Shown here one piece after another: positions 25,601-39,417 of a stretch of DNA of 64,000 bases (the stretch's first letter is position 1; each line of letters opens with the position of its first letter). The stretch comes from Zonotrichia leucophrys gambelii (taxonomy: Eukaryota > Chordata > Aves > Passeriformes > Passerellidae). The notes below the pieces were generated by a model. It ran no database searches, was not told the origin of the DNA, and was given only the letters and a program-made list of their open reading frames with translations. The stretch spans positions 14,820,599 to 14,884,598 of the forward strand of contig NC_088177.1 of the NCBI RefSeq assembly GCF_028769735.1, written 5' to 3'. Position numbers and translations under genes: made by a program.

Positions 25601-26402
25601 AGAATAACAAGTCATTCCTAGGAGCAGCTGCTACACCAAGCAAGGATTCTAACCCTTCCAGTGTCAGCGAGCCCTGTTGGGTCCTAATTAATTTAAAGAG
25701 ACCTTATCATCTCAAAAAAATGCAATTTTTCTCCTGAATAGCACTTTACTGTGCAGACTGCTTTACACTTCCCAGAGATTTGGTCACCAGTAAAGCTCTT
25801 GTCTCCAAAACTGTGCTCTCAGATCTGCTCCCAGTAGAGTGATCAGCTCAGTCCCACCAATCTTGTATGTGTGTATATAGTTTATAAAGAGTGTTTCACA
25901 TTTCGGTGGTGATGGTAGCATAAAGTTTGCCAAGAGGAACGGTCAGCTCTCCAAGAGTTTCCAATGCATGTCCCCAGTACATGCCAAGCTAAATGATGTC
26001 CTGGTGATGGCACAAAGTGATTGGCACCAGGGACAGTCTAGCAGGTACAGGGCAGAGCCATTCCCAGGCACAGAAGTTGTAGTTTCACAGGATCCTTTCT
26101 CAGCTGCAGATACAGCCAGTTCCCTTTATCTGCCCAGTCACATGCCTGTTATTAAATAATTGCCATCTGTTCTTTGGGAACTCCCTTTGGAAGCACAAAA
26201 GAGCCAACTACAGGGATATGTGGCTTAAAAGAATTCTTCTTTACCCTAAACATATCAGTCTTGTATCACTACATTAATGGTATGGTAATAGTAGTGGGAA
26301 TTATTCAGAAAGTTGTTAATTTTCAAACTTCTGAATCAAATGGCTGACTTAGTTCCAGTTTTCTCTAAAACAGTTTCATGACTGCCACAAGGCATCCAGG
26401 CA
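22674..26402. other. Unannotated AT-rich DNA
   Basis: No gene recognised. The longest open frame (plus 22797-23198, 133 codons) has no recognisable motif and is chance length. 'attatacaat' is tandemly duplicated at 23741-23760. An (AAT)-rich stretch lies near 24990-25005. A few CpGs cluster at about 25559-25576 without forming an island. Confidence 0.65.
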
Positions 26403-26475
26403 TGTTTTTTGTTGGGTTTTTATCATTGTTGTTTTTTTTTTTTTTGGTTGGTTTGTATTTTTTGTGGTGTGTTGT
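26403..26475. repeat. T/G-rich low-complexity tract
   Basis: A 73-bp stretch made almost wholly of T and G (runs of T separated by GG and GTTG). It resembles the T/G low-complexity tracts at about 7531-7563, 40720-40785 and 63945-63985. No coding or structural role can be inferred. Confidence 0.75.
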
Positions 26476-29400
26476 GCATGTGTGAGAACACAGAAAAAAA
26501 GGAAAATTAAGTTCATGTCCTATGCAATTTGATCTTAAGGAGGTTGGTAAGCAGCAGCTCCCATAAACTATGTCTTTTATTCATGTCACCTTCAGCAATT
26601 GACAGGTAGTTTGGAATATCTTGGCAAGGTAGCATTGACTTGTGTTTGTTGTCAAGCTTCACAAGAAAAATCTGGTACTGTGTCCTATGGGCTTTTTATT
26701 AATTTTTTTTTTTTTAATGCAAATAGTAGAGGTTCTGGATCAACTCTTCAGCTGTGTGGAATTACTCAGAGTGCTCACTGAGTAGTTTGCTGTTCTATCT
26801 ATACAGTCAAACATTGCTTCTATACCCATCTGTGACTCTCTCTGCATACTGGGAGGGTTGCTGAGGGATTTACCTTGTATAAACCTCTGCTGAGCATGCT
26901 ACATCCTGTCTCTGCACATGAATGGCCTCATTTTCAGGACAAACCCAACTGATACTTTGTAGGAATTAATGATTTCTTTATCTCTCACTAAGAAAATTCT
27001 GAAGCACTTCAAACTTTCCCTCTTTTGGAATGTTCTGTGTAGTGGTAGTTGATATCAGAAACTGTTATTTTTAAGTTTAGTAACCATTTAGAGTATGTTA
27101 AATTATGTTTCTAGCCTTTTATGGAGATTGTATATGATACAGTATAAATTGCCTTAATATTTTTTTCCATCTTCTAGGTCTTTACTGTTATTTTTGCATA
27201 AGATATTTTTTATTAACTATGGAAATGTTTCTTCTTTGAGAAGTGACTGAAATGTGATGACCCATAGATGATGAGCTATTTTAACCTCCTATATGTGAGG
27301 ATAGGAAACTTTTTCCATTATTACAATATTCAGTATTTTCTACTGAGTAAATGTCTTCCACCCTTAGCTTGTTCACTTTTTATTTAATTTTTTAATTCCT
27401 CTTCCCTTCTTGTGCATTTTCACCCAAAACTTTCTTCCTGTGACTCTCATCAAGGGTGACCTCATCAAGGCATTGGAATTTCAAAATTTATCCATTCCTT
27501 TTTGCTAATGAATTCTCCCCCAAAAAATTTCTCAGTAAGGTGGAGTCCCTTTTGCTTAAGTAACTTTGCTTGACCCAAGTCTCTCCTGACCCATTTCTGT
27601 ATTTCCTGAATTATTTCCATGGCTTTTGAAACTTGGGCAAATATTATTTAGAAAAGCTAAATGAAGGGGTTTTGATACAACTCTTATTAAACAGTGAGGT
27701 TTGTTGCAGAAAACATACAAAGCTGGAGATGTAATTAAGCTCTTCTTCCATCCCACTCCCCCCCATTCATGCACTGCTCAATGGAAACACATTCTGGCAA
27801 AGACAAAAAGCTGTGGCTAAACAACATTAGTGGATGAGTCACTCAGAGAGAGAGAACTGGAAAGAAAGAAAGAAAAAAGAGCCCACAAACCTCTGCTGCT
27901 TGATAAGAACAAAACTAGGTCCAGATGGTCCCTGTAAATCTTCCCATACTTTCCTGGAGAAGAGAGCACAGAAACATCAAGGGCCACGCTTATGTTTTCA
28001 GTAGTTCATGTTTTCTTGGTGCAACAGGGACTTTCAAGCACATGGGAATCTCTTCATCAGGCTTTGCACAGATTAAGATCAATCAGGTCATTCTGAACAC
28101 CATGTTGCTTGCAGAGGTGTTGATAACAGTTTAATAAGGATTATAACAATTATTTGGAACAGCAGTTCAATGAATAATATGAATAACTGGAAATATGGGA
28201 TTGAAAGAACTTCATTTCAGTGCCATGACTTTGCAGAGACCACAACAGCTCCTATTGCAGAGGATCCCTATTGAATCCTTGGCCAGATTCCAGGACAGAT
28301 GCAGTCTCCGGAGTAATGACAATGAACTAAACCCTAATAAGCTTGTGCAGGTTTAGTGTTTGAAATGTTTCTGTGTTCTGCAAGCTTTGGTGGGTTTTCA
28401 CAAGAAAAGTGAAATGTAGTAGGCCATGTCCTGCCAAATTTCCACACTTTGTACCACAGCTTGGTGACATGCAAGGCTTTCAAAGAATAAGCATTATTCC
28501 TGTTCTTTGCTTTGTTTTCAGAAGTGAAAGAAGTGTTTTGTCCAAGATTGTTCCTTATTATGCTTCCATACTAGTTTCAGAGAGTTTCATTTTGAATGAT
28601 TTCTACTTAAGTGGCTAACACTATGTAAACTCCTAAAAGTGGAACTGTGTGGTGATACACCTGGTGCAGATGTGAACAAGATGATGTTACCAGTATGCTC
28701 TGAGGTGTGTCTATGTGTTTGTGAGCCTTTGTGCAGGGCAGTATTTGTACTTCTGCATCGGCATCATAAATACATGTTGTTTTCCACTGCTACCTCATCA
28801 GGAAAATATCCTTGATATGAGGAGTTAAGAGTGTTCAAGAAACTGCAGTGTTATATGGATAATTCTAATTGATGTAAATTAGAACTTCTGAGAGTGTTGG
28901 CTGATGGTTAAAACTCTGTTAAACAAGACCCGTCAAGTTTAACTTGCAGCTCTGCACCGCCATTGGCTGCTGTGGCCAGGCATCACTTGCCACCTATTAA
29001 TCAATCCATTGAAACTCAGTGCAAAGGTGATGCACGCTGGAATATATTTCCAAAGAGCAATCATTAGGAAGCACAACTTTTTGCAGAAGTCAATGTATAA
29101 AAACAAGTGTAAATCAGCTTTGAAGTAGCTTAAGCCAGCAGGTTTGGGCCTGAATTCTTGGCAGAAACATTTTTTTGCAGATTGGTATGACAAAGTGATT
29201 AGGTGTGGGGCAGTATGAAGTAAAACTGCTGGCAGCTGCTCTTTGAATTATCCTCCTTTGACTGTAAGCTGAAAACTGATACTGAAGTCACTCATATAGC
29301 TCATCAGGAAAAATAAAAATAAGCCCTAACTAAGGGAAGGAGTGAATGTGAGCACAGCTGCCTGACCTTTGCCAAGGAAGCTCCATAAAACCTCTTAGCA

Positions 29401-32400
29401 TTCACATCCCGTTGTGGAGAGGTTTCCTCACTGCTCCCTGTGGGAGCTGCCTTCAACTCTGCAAGGGAAGCAGGCAGAGCTGTGACCTGGGTGACACTGG
29501 ATAAGGATTTCCAGCAAGCCCCTTGCTCACTCCTTATAGAAACATAATTTAACATCCTGCATTTTGTCCTAGCACAGGTGGGAAGAGTGTGGTTACTTCC
29601 CCAGAGCAGAGATCAGCCTGCAAATGTTCTCCAGCGGTCAGCACAGCTGGCTTCAGTTTGGCAAAGGGCAGCACAGTACTGCTGTGCATTGCTAGAACAG
29701 GTCTCATAGATTTTTTCTGGATTTAGTCAGGCCTCCCTTCCAAACACAAAGCAAAGGCCACACAGATAGTCTGAAACAGGAGAAAATAGCTCCAGACAGC
29801 TCATAGAAACTAAGCATCAGTGTGAGGAGTACCACTGAGGGAAATGTGTTTTGAACTGGCCCTTAAACCTGACTTTAGCTGAGGACATGGGGACTTTTAT
29901 TTGTTGTTTTGTTTTAACTTGATAAAAGACATAATCTCAAAGTCAAAAGAGGCATTTGTTTTTAAAAAGCTTGCTTGTTCTGTGAGATCTGTAGGGAAAA
30001 AGAATTTGAAAAACTGTCAAGAAAATGAAATCTACATGTCTGATGTTCATTGAGTTAATTTTGCATTTGTTGTTTTGGTGTTGTTGTTTGTAGATTGGAG
30101 ATGCTTGATGAAGCTGGTATTTATGCACTAGGAGTTTTTTACCAAAAAAGTGACCCTCTACCATAACACAGCTGAATGGAAGAAAAATGTCTTTAATTTA
30201 AATTAGCTTAATTTTCAGATTAGTTTGGTTTGTGCTTGTTTGGAAATATTCTACTGTGCTTTCCTGATTGCTTCCTTGGAGTTATCATACCATTACTATG
30301 CTTCCTTTGTCAAAAGCATGAAAATAGGAGAAATGGGCTCAACTTTTAAACTTCACAAGGTCAGCCAAACCCCAAAATTTGAAAATTCTTTCATAGTGGC
30401 TCAAAGGATAAAATGGGTGCTATAGAATTCTTGTGATCATTCATAATCAATTATTTGATCTCAGGATGAAATCAAAAACTTCTGATTTTTGTAGCCTTTT
30501 AGAGCACTGCTTTGGGTTTTTTTAGTGAACAGAAAGTGATGGAAGATTTTTCATTCGAGATATTTGAAGAATGAAAGAAAAAAAAGTTGGTTCAAGTACT
30601 GCTGAGAATAATCCAGCCCTGAATTTGGCTTCCTCCAGTAGTCCATCAATAACAATTAGTTCCATGGTCAAGAAAGAGTGCCTTTTTTATCCACTGCCTG
30701 CTTGTTATATATTCCAAAAAGGAAGCATAAGATGCAGAAATGCATTCTTTACATAACACATAGGCTGCTAAGAAATAGCACAATGTCATTAAAGTTAGTG
30801 GAGATTGCAAAATACCACAAGCAGCAAAATCTTCTCTCGCTTAAAATTCTTTCTGCAGAATTCTGTTACAACACATTATAAATGGTAGGAACACTATTCA
30901 TGGGATTCAGAACGTATTAGGTTTTGAAAAAAAAAATTAAAACTATGAGTGACTTAAACAGAGTCATTTTGGTTTTATATAGAGCTAGACACGGAGCACC
31001 CACGAGATCTGTTCACTTTGTGGATTGATGATGTTTTACTCTAGCTGACAACATAGGGCTGACCTCACACAGCCTCTTCACATGTAAAATGCAAGGTTTT
31101 TAAAGCTAGGTCAGCCTGACTCTTGGCTGCTGTGCTTCTACTCTCATCCTGATTTCCAAGAAATCCCTCCTCTGGGATTTCTCACAAGCTGGTTGCATGT
31201 TGAACTAAGTCAGGAAAGACTCACGCCTTGTCAGCAAGGATGCAGAGAGCTGAGAGGCAGCGTGAGCATGCAGCCATGATCAGGACAGCCAGTCAGATGG
31301 ATACAGGTGCCTGCAGATTCATGTCTTCTCCGTGTGTCTGTGTCACTCAGTTTAGCTCTTTGATCCTATATCAGAATTAATCAGCTGTGATTAAAATAGG
31401 AATTTCTAGCTTTCCCAAAGAACCATAAATGCAGAAGGCAAATGGCATTGCCTTCTCGTTCAGACTTTGGCAGGCCTCACAACCTTTCTGCAAGTGTAGA
31501 ACACAGACAGTGCTAAGGGGAGACACAAAGTGAAAGGAAAGCAGATATAAAAATAAATAAATAATACTAGAATGACAATCTTTGGACTAAATGGGAACAT
31601 TGGTAAATACAATCTGTGGAAATGTCTTATGCAAGTTCATCAAATGTCAGAGTAAAAAAGTGGTGGAATGGGTTAGGTTTTCAAAATTTACCACTATCTA
31701 AGTTTGTAAAAGTGGTCAAAGAATTTACAGCTACGTTAATTTTTAAAAGAACGTTCAAACTGGCATAGCTTTGACAAAAATTAGAATTATGATATGTTGA
31801 CCTGAGGGAAAGTCTAATGGGAGTTTAGGAGAAAATAATGATTTCAAAGCAAACATGCACAGGTCTTCTGAAAAAGATTCATAAATGACAGCTGGGGGAG
31901 ATATTATATAAGAATGAGTTCAAATTCCCATTTATTTGGCATGCAAGAAAGGAAAAATAATGCAAATGTAATGGATCTGTGATAACTGTGGAAAGTCCCA
32001 GACCTTAAGTGAAAAAAGAGTTCTTGAATCGAGGAAGGGATGGAAGCAGGTAGAAACTCATTTAATCCAAGTAGGAATAAAGACTGGTCCTGCTGATGAT
32101 CAGTCATCTTCTCAGAACCTTTATCAAAGCCATGCCCTGGCCATTCCTCCCTAAGCTAAAAGCAGCTGAAGTATTTTGTGGTGAGCCCATTTCAGATAAC
32201 AGACCATTAGGAAAGTTGCATTTTTCCAAAGGGCTGGTCTAAAAAACACATGTGCATTAGCATGGTTCATATTAGCTTTATACATAAGTGCTGTGCAGGC
32301 TTGAACCAGGGGAAAATGAGATTTTTACAACCTCTGTACCCATTTTATTTGTTGTGGTACTTGTCTTTGGAATTCAGGCCTTCCTCCCCTCAGAGAGTCC

Positions 32401-35400
32401 TCTTATTTTCTGCAGACATTTGAATGTGCAGAAATCTTCTCATACTCACAGTTGAAAATTGCTACCAAAAAAAGAAAAAATTGGGTATTTAGTAAAATAA
32501 AATTACATTAATAATCACAGAGCATTAAATTTTTCATCAGGACACTACAGTATAACATTTTAGAGTCCAAGTGGTCTATAACAGCCTTGGATGGAAAGAG
32601 AGGGCCAAAAAAGCAATATATATGTAAAGAAAGAAATCTGAGTACTTTGGCAAAACCAGAGACCAATCTTGGTCCCTCCAATTACAAAAGCTTATGAGAA
32701 TGCAGCCAGTGATACTTAGAAATTAAATTAAGGAAAAGGAAAATTAAATCCCAGCTGTCTACTGGGCAGCCTGAATCACACCTGAATCACAAAAATCTCT
32801 GCAAGTATAAAAAGCAGCCATAAGTTGATACATAAGTAGATAATATGATAGACACGAGTAGATATCCTGAGTACAAAGACCTAATGGATGATTGGTTGGT
32901 GCTTCCCTGCTTGGTGTGATTTCCATGGCTCTGAGTAATCCTCTGCAAGGTGCTGCATTGACATGTTTCTCCAGCACAGCCAGTTGGAATTTGGAAAAGA
33001 AAACCCAACTCTGCAGATGTTGGCATGCCACAGTTACGCTTTTGAATACAAACTCTCCAGCCTTTTTCATTATCTTTGTTTTAGTCTATTGGTTGCTCTA
33101 TTTTTCTTTATTATAGTAAACAAGTGGTACTTATTTTTAAACAGCTATAAAAAGAGATAAGTCCTAAAATAGGTGGAGCAAAACAAGGCTAAATAGGAAT
33201 ACTTGTTTAATACAGTCATGCATTCTAATTCTTATTTTCCACTAGGGGCTGTTCCCCAAAAGAGTTTAGGGGGCATAGTTGTTCCTATTAATACATGTTA
33301 ATTGTAAAAATCTACTTCACTTGAAAGGTTCTTCTGTAAAACATTAATGCTATGAGAAATGGCACTATTTTTAAAATGTAAAATTAGAAAAATTTAGAAT
33401 TATTTTGAGGGTGTAGTTATACAGAATAGTGATGTTTAAGTTCTGTCAGTTTTGGGTGAAAATACGATCTTAATGGGAAATGTACCTACAGTTAGTAAAA
33501 GACAAAGCCAAGCAGGAGGAAACATGGGAGGGGATAAAAAACCCCAAAATGAAGCATTAATTTAGCAATATCTCAACCTGATAAGGAAATACTGCTGTAC
33601 CAGACATGCTGCTGTTCTGCAGTATAAACATTTATCTGTCCATAAGGACTCAGTTTTTCTTTCTTTTACATCTAGTCTACTGCTTCACTGGGGCCATAAT
33701 TTATTAATAGAAATGTATTTAAAGGTTTTCACCAAGAAGCATTCACATGTAAAGGAGAATCTCTGCCTTTTTAGAAGAGGAAGTTATTGCCTCTATCCAT
33801 TTTATTTTATTCTAAAATCTAATGAATCTTTTTATAAACTAAGTTCTTTTTTCCTAAAAGCCAGGTTTTAGACCACATCATACTTCCCTGAGGTCAATGG
33901 AACTGACCTATTGGCCAGTGTGGGTGATGGATTCCACTCTCATGTTTGAGTTTAACTTTCAATCATTTTATATAACCATTGGATAAAAGTTGTTTCAAAA
34001 ATTCTATTGGGGACCCCAGGAGGTTTTTTTTTAGGTAAATTTGGAGACTATCAAGAATGCTTACATGTTGCTCTGCTTGTTGCACTAGAAGAGAAGCAAT
34101 GGAAAGAAGGATACCTGTGACTTTTAGTGGGTTGTTTAATTTTACGTTATTACAGAGAATCATCTGATATATTCACAAAAATTAAAATATTTGTATTTTT
34201 CCCTTTATACTGTTAAACTATTAATGTTGTAAGCATTCTAGAAACACATATAAAGATTGATTATACATAAATTAATGAAAGAAGGCTCTTAGTGAATTAA
34301 TTACTCTGTTTAATGTAGTAACAGGCAGTGTTCAAAATGGAAATTGAGTACCCACTTCCATTGTGTTCAGTTACATATGCATGGCATGCATGCAGGAAGG
34401 GCTACTAATGACATTTTATCATAGACAGTTTTCAATATGCTGAATTTATACTTTTTTATTTGCTTCCCAAAATATTCTTCTTAAAATTTCAGGAAAAAAC
34501 ATACTGAAGGATGATAAACTGTTCACAGACTTTAATTGATAGTCTTGGAAGTAAATTACAGCTATCAAAACATTTACAATAGAGCACAACAAGAAACAAG
34601 GTTTGGAAGGAATTATATAAAGTTGTATATAAACAAATCTTTGGCAATGTCAAATCAAGAGGAGAGATTAATTTGGTGGTCTATTATTCTGTAGCAGCTC
34701 TGCAAGAATTCTTCATGCTTTTCTTGGAAGCAAGTGACACCAGCAAGTATGGGAGATGGAAGTCAGACTAGTTGGAGTTCTGATCTGATAAAGAAGTTTT
34801 ATTGTATGATGGAAGTCTGTTTTTCCCTGGGTTTTTTTTGTATGTTGAATATGATGATTAGCTGTGACCCACTGGCCAAATGTACAGTTTCTGCAAGAGT
34901 ACAACAGGAGGGCGAGGTATCTTCATTAATGGGTGGACAGGCAACCTCCCACAAAAAGGAGATGGCTACCACTTAAGCCACAGTAGTTCAGTAAGTACGA
35001 ATTCAGAAATCTTTAACTTGGTTAATTTTTATAATTAAAAGTCTCCAAAGACATTCCAGGACATGCAGATTTCTGGAGGGACAGAGAATCCCCTACAGTT
35101 TATGACTCATCCATGACTAACCATAGACTGGTTAGTTGCAGAAAAAGTAAACACAATCGAGGTTTGGAACTTCTGCCATCACTTTTTCATGTTTGCAGAA
35201 GCTGTCTGATGAAAGATAAACAGTCCTGAAGGAAGAAAAAATTCTTTCTACTGGGCCTTATAAGTTAGACCTCAAAAGGTAACAGCATACTTAACATTTG
35301 CTTGCCAATCCTTAAGGCTGGATTATAGGCTTACATTATAAAATATCTACCAGGAAAGACTGAAGAATAACGTTACATCAAATCTTTCCTCTGAAAATAA

Positions 35401-36550
35401 CCTTGAGTGTTTAGAGGTTACACCTCAGTCTGTGAAAATGTAGCTCTTAAGTTTTCTAATTATTTCAAAGATAGCAAATTTTATACAAAGACTCAGGGCT
35501 GATCTAGGCAGGTCTTTCCTGTTATGGACCTTCTTTGTTAACTTCTCAATTTCTGAGTATTTATATGAATTTTAAGATACCAATGGAAATGGTATTGATA
35601 GTCTATTTGAGCTCCTGAGGGGCATTAGCACAGGGTTTATGCTGTGTAGGATTTGTTTTTCATACGCTTAACTAGCTATATGTGACCAAATTGAACTGCA
35701 GCTTGGACAGCCACTGTGTTGAGCATTATTTAAATATGGAAATACAATGCAAAAAATCCTATGTCTTGAAGAGTTAATTTCCTTTTGCTCACTTAAGACA
35801 AAATGTAAGGACTTTGTGAAACCAGTTCTAGCAGCTTATGGATGTCTATGTTTAGATAACCAGAACTTTTAATATTAACACTTAAAATAGGCAGAGAAAG
35901 TAGAATAGAGTGCCTATAAGGGAAAAGTGGTATAAGATCTCTTTAAAGATATTTTTTAATAGTAGTAATAAATTCACTAATTGGCCTATTTTACTGTGAA
36001 CCTCGGGGAATTTTAGTTGGTTGTTTTATTCATTCACTTACATTTATGACCTGGGTTTCAGTAGGGAGTTTACTATATTGTTCACTGGCCTATAGTTATG
36101 ATGAAACATGGATTTATAACTCAGGTGCTTCTCCACATCTGGGTTACTATCTCTCCTAAATAATGTGATATTACTATTTTATTTCACACTTTCCACATCC
36201 TTTCTGATAGGATGAGCTACCCAAATCTCTCCTGGGAATGGTACTGAGCCTTCTCATTTGTGGCAAATGCTATGCTTGAGATAAGGAAGACTTGGTTAAA
36301 TCCTGTCATTCTCTCACCTGGAAGACCTGAAAGGGAACATCTGGCACATTGTACACATTGCTCACACTTGTTCATAGTTGAAGGTGATAGCCTGTGGCAA
36401 GTTTTCACTCTTCAGAACAATTTTGAACAGCCACTCAAATTTTTCAGGTTTTAGCTATTGTCCTTCGCATAAGGAGATTGAAAATCATTCCCCCTTGGTT
36501 TAAATGAAGTAACTTTGATACTTAGGTGGAAATACTTGACTTAAGGGTCA
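26476..36550. other. Long unannotated stretch
   Basis: Ten kilobases without a recognisable gene, RNA gene or transposon. Minor structure: GA/GAAA purine-rich sequence at about 27846-27880; an 8-bp inverted repeat (ttctaatt / aattagaa) at 28863-28884; moderately GC-richer DNA at about 29340-29530 and 31100-31340, where the open frames have no identifiable domain; an alternating purine-pyrimidine string (catatgcatggcatgcatgc) around 34375-34394. Confidence 0.6.
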
Positions 36551-36600
36551 CAGCTACACAATGGTTACTACACAATTGTTAGCAGCTACACAATTGTTAC
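36551..36600. repeat. Three-copy short tandem repeat
   Basis: 'cagctacacaatggttac' (36551-36568), 'tacacaattgttag' (36569-36582) and 'cagctacacaattgttac' (36583-36600) are three copies of a unit of about 14-18 bp. The first and third are full length and differ at one base; the middle lacks the first four bases. Confidence 0.85.
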
Positions 36601-39394
36601 TGAGTTTGAGAGGTGCCTGGTGTACTGGAGAACACTTGACACTGCCTGGTCCTCACCCAGAAGAAATCTCTATTTTGTGCTACAGACCAGTAAAATTTAG
36701 TGCTGTGGCATTTATGGAACTGTTCTGGGCCTGCATCCCCTCCTGAAATTCCATGAATCTGTATTACATGGAATAGAATGAAAAAGGCAGTTTATCTTAA
36801 ATGATAGAGGACTATGCCATGGTTTTGTACCTATCTCACAGGCAGCTCTGTGGGAGCCCTGATGTGCTGCAGGGTGGGAATAAGCTTTGGGGGCAGCTGA
36901 GAGTCAGACCTGTCACCTTCAGCAGAGGCAGGAGATGGAGAGCAAGCAGCTGCTTTTGGGAGATGCAGCACAGCTGAAGATACCTCCAAATTCCTTGCTG
37001 GAAGTTGTAAGTCTTTCATACCACAAAGACTCTCAGATAGCCTTAACCACCGTGTGGGGGTTGCTGTTTTACAGTTGATATGCAGTACCTGAGCCTCGAG
37101 GCTTAAGGAGCTTTAGCTGATGTCCAGAGAAGCGATGAGTCCTTCTGTGCCTTCTGGAACAGCTGTGCCTCACGCTGCTCCCAGCTGTGCACATCTTAAT
37201 GCTCATGCTGGGTTCTGTAGTCTGTCTTCTCAGAACTGTTTTGGAGTGTCATTTTCAAACCCTGTTCCTCTTAATCTTTCATTATAAGAATGTTGATTCT
37301 CATACTTGCAAGTGGAAGCACAGAAATTTTATAAAATTCACTGTAAGTGAATTATTTTATGTTACATACTGATGTCATGTTAGGCACGAATCCTGATGAA
37401 TTAATTCAGATTTTCCAACTTTGCTTAAGGTCTTTTAGCTCAAGGAGACCTTGATTAAAGGCAGATTGCAACAAACCCAAATAAGAGCAGAGAGTAGAGG
37501 TGGTGTTTACTTTGATTTTAATAGAGATGAAGTTCCATTTTTATTCAAAGTCATAGCTGGAAATACCTTAAACCCACTATATGGTTTAGGCTCTAGAAGC
37601 TACATAGGATAATGCAAACATTGCTAAACCCAGTCTTCTGCTGGATGTAAGGAATTTTACCTAACAAAACAAAAATTGATTTGGATTTTATCCTTTATAA
37701 TTCCACTACTAATTCTGCTCTTGTTTTTATTTTATCCGTCGTTATTATAAGCCTTTGGCAAAAGAAGCAAAACCAAAATAGTTTCCCACCCAAACTATTC
37801 AACGGTCTTGAGGCAAGGGAAAGGAAATAACCTTGTTGTTTGCATAATGATAGCAAAGGTTGTGTGGGGTAATACAATTTTATCTCCAATATTATGATCT
37901 ATATGTCACACTACTGTTAGACATACATACAAACAGCATTATTAGGGTCTTCAAATTAGGTGCAGTTAGGCTAGGCATGCTGCAAAAGCCATCTCTGTAC
38001 CTTAAAAAACATCAGTAATTTTCCATTCTTTTCCGTAAAACATATTATGGGCATGGAATTCTGTTCATCTAAACGTGCAGCTTGACTCATTGAATGAAAG
38101 TAATGTAAATGAAATCTGAATTGCATCTGTGTTGTGTTATAATGAATAACGTCTGCTTGCTAAGACACTGAGTCAAGGACCTAGTTCTGTGGCAGGAAAA
38201 TATTTGTGTGTTGCACTGGAAAAGCTGACAGGCATACATCTGTGTGCTCTGCTTCACATGCTGAACACTAGGAATAATGCAAATTGTTGATTTGGCTGGG
38301 AGTAGGAAAAACATGGTTCGAGAATCAGACCACTTTCTGCGTGACTAATTTTGAGAAGAAAATGCAAAGTCTTGAGTGCTTTTTTTTTTCAACTCTGGTT
38401 ATTTTGTCTTTCATATTTTGTATTACTTGTGGTATTAACTTCAGTCTGGAATGTCTTAAGCAAAGTTCAACAAGTAAATCAACAGTTATTTTTATCCAGG
38501 ACAGATAACTGATTAGCAAAGCAGGATATGAAATAGGGTATTTAATATGGTCTGAATTTTTCATGTATGTACATGCAGCTTTAAATAAACACTTTAGCTT
38601 TCTGAACAAGCAATGCTTGTTACAGAGTTTGAGAGGCTTGTGTGATTTATATGAGGGCTGTTCAAAGCTCTCTAAATCTTTCTGATTTTTAATTTCACTG
38701 TGAGGTCAGCTCAGAATATGAACAAACTTTAAGCATGACTATGGACTTTAGGCTGTTCATGTGGTCCAGTTGCATAAAGCTATTTGAGTATGCACAAGAT
38801 TTCTTTGAGTAATATGATAATAGCACATCAAAATTTCTAAAATGTCATTTCATAAATGTAAGCTGCTCTATCCTTTTTGGTTGTGTATTGCATATGCCCA
38901 TATATCACATACTAGTTTTAAAACTGCAGGCACAGTTTAGAGGGCATTTTTAGAAGCATGCAAAAATGTTGCAAACCTGTGTGACTAGGTAACAGATGGG
39001 GATTCAATTAATTTCCCAGTGCTCAGGTTGAAAGATAAGAGTTTTATTTGAAATAGGAAAGGAAATACTTATTCATTAGGAAGAGTTGTTCAGTACCTAG
39101 CCTGCTGATGTCAGGAGGAAGCCACAAGACTTGGGGATACTGAATTCTGCTGGATGACAGGATGACAGGATCACCAAACCTTTATCATTTCAGCAAAACA
39201 GAAATAGTGCCAGAGATTCAAACTGCTGCTCCTTCTCTTGGTGCTAGACTTTCCTCAAGTGTTGCTCTAATGACTGTGCTGATGGCTCAGGGTCATATGC
39301 CTCAGAATTCAAGTATCAGCTTAACTAGCTTAGCATGAAAGGTAGTCAGAAGAAAGATCCGGGTAAAGGCAGCCTTCTGAGGCCAAAACTCTGT
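36601..39394. other. Unannotated DNA
   Basis: No gene recognised. Around 36830-37200 the base composition is richer in G+C and overlapping open frames occur on both strands, with no identifiable domain. A small 'ggatgacaggatgacagg' duplication lies near 39150-39170. Confidence 0.6.
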
Positions 39395-39417
39395 AAAAAA
39401 AAAAAAAAAAAAAAAAA
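39395..39417 (+). repeat. A23 homopolymer
   Basis: Twenty-three consecutive A residues followed by 'ggaaaaaaa'. No AATAAA lies in the preceding 60 bases and no coding similarity is recognisable upstream, so a processed pseudogene is not supported. Confidence 0.9.

Noticed and set aside
33239..33251. CTCF-like string CCACTAGGGGCTG
   Set aside because: The start matches the consensus, but one G is missing from the core and the downstream half fails (three mismatches in 15).
38315..38326. tRNA B-box-like GGTTCGAGAATC
   Set aside because: There is an extra base inside the box, no A box at the right distance and no acceptor-stem pairing.
18025..39417. A20, T23 and A23 tracts as tails of processed pseudogenes
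   Set aside because: None has AATAAA in the right place, flanking direct repeats or recognisable coding sequence beside it.
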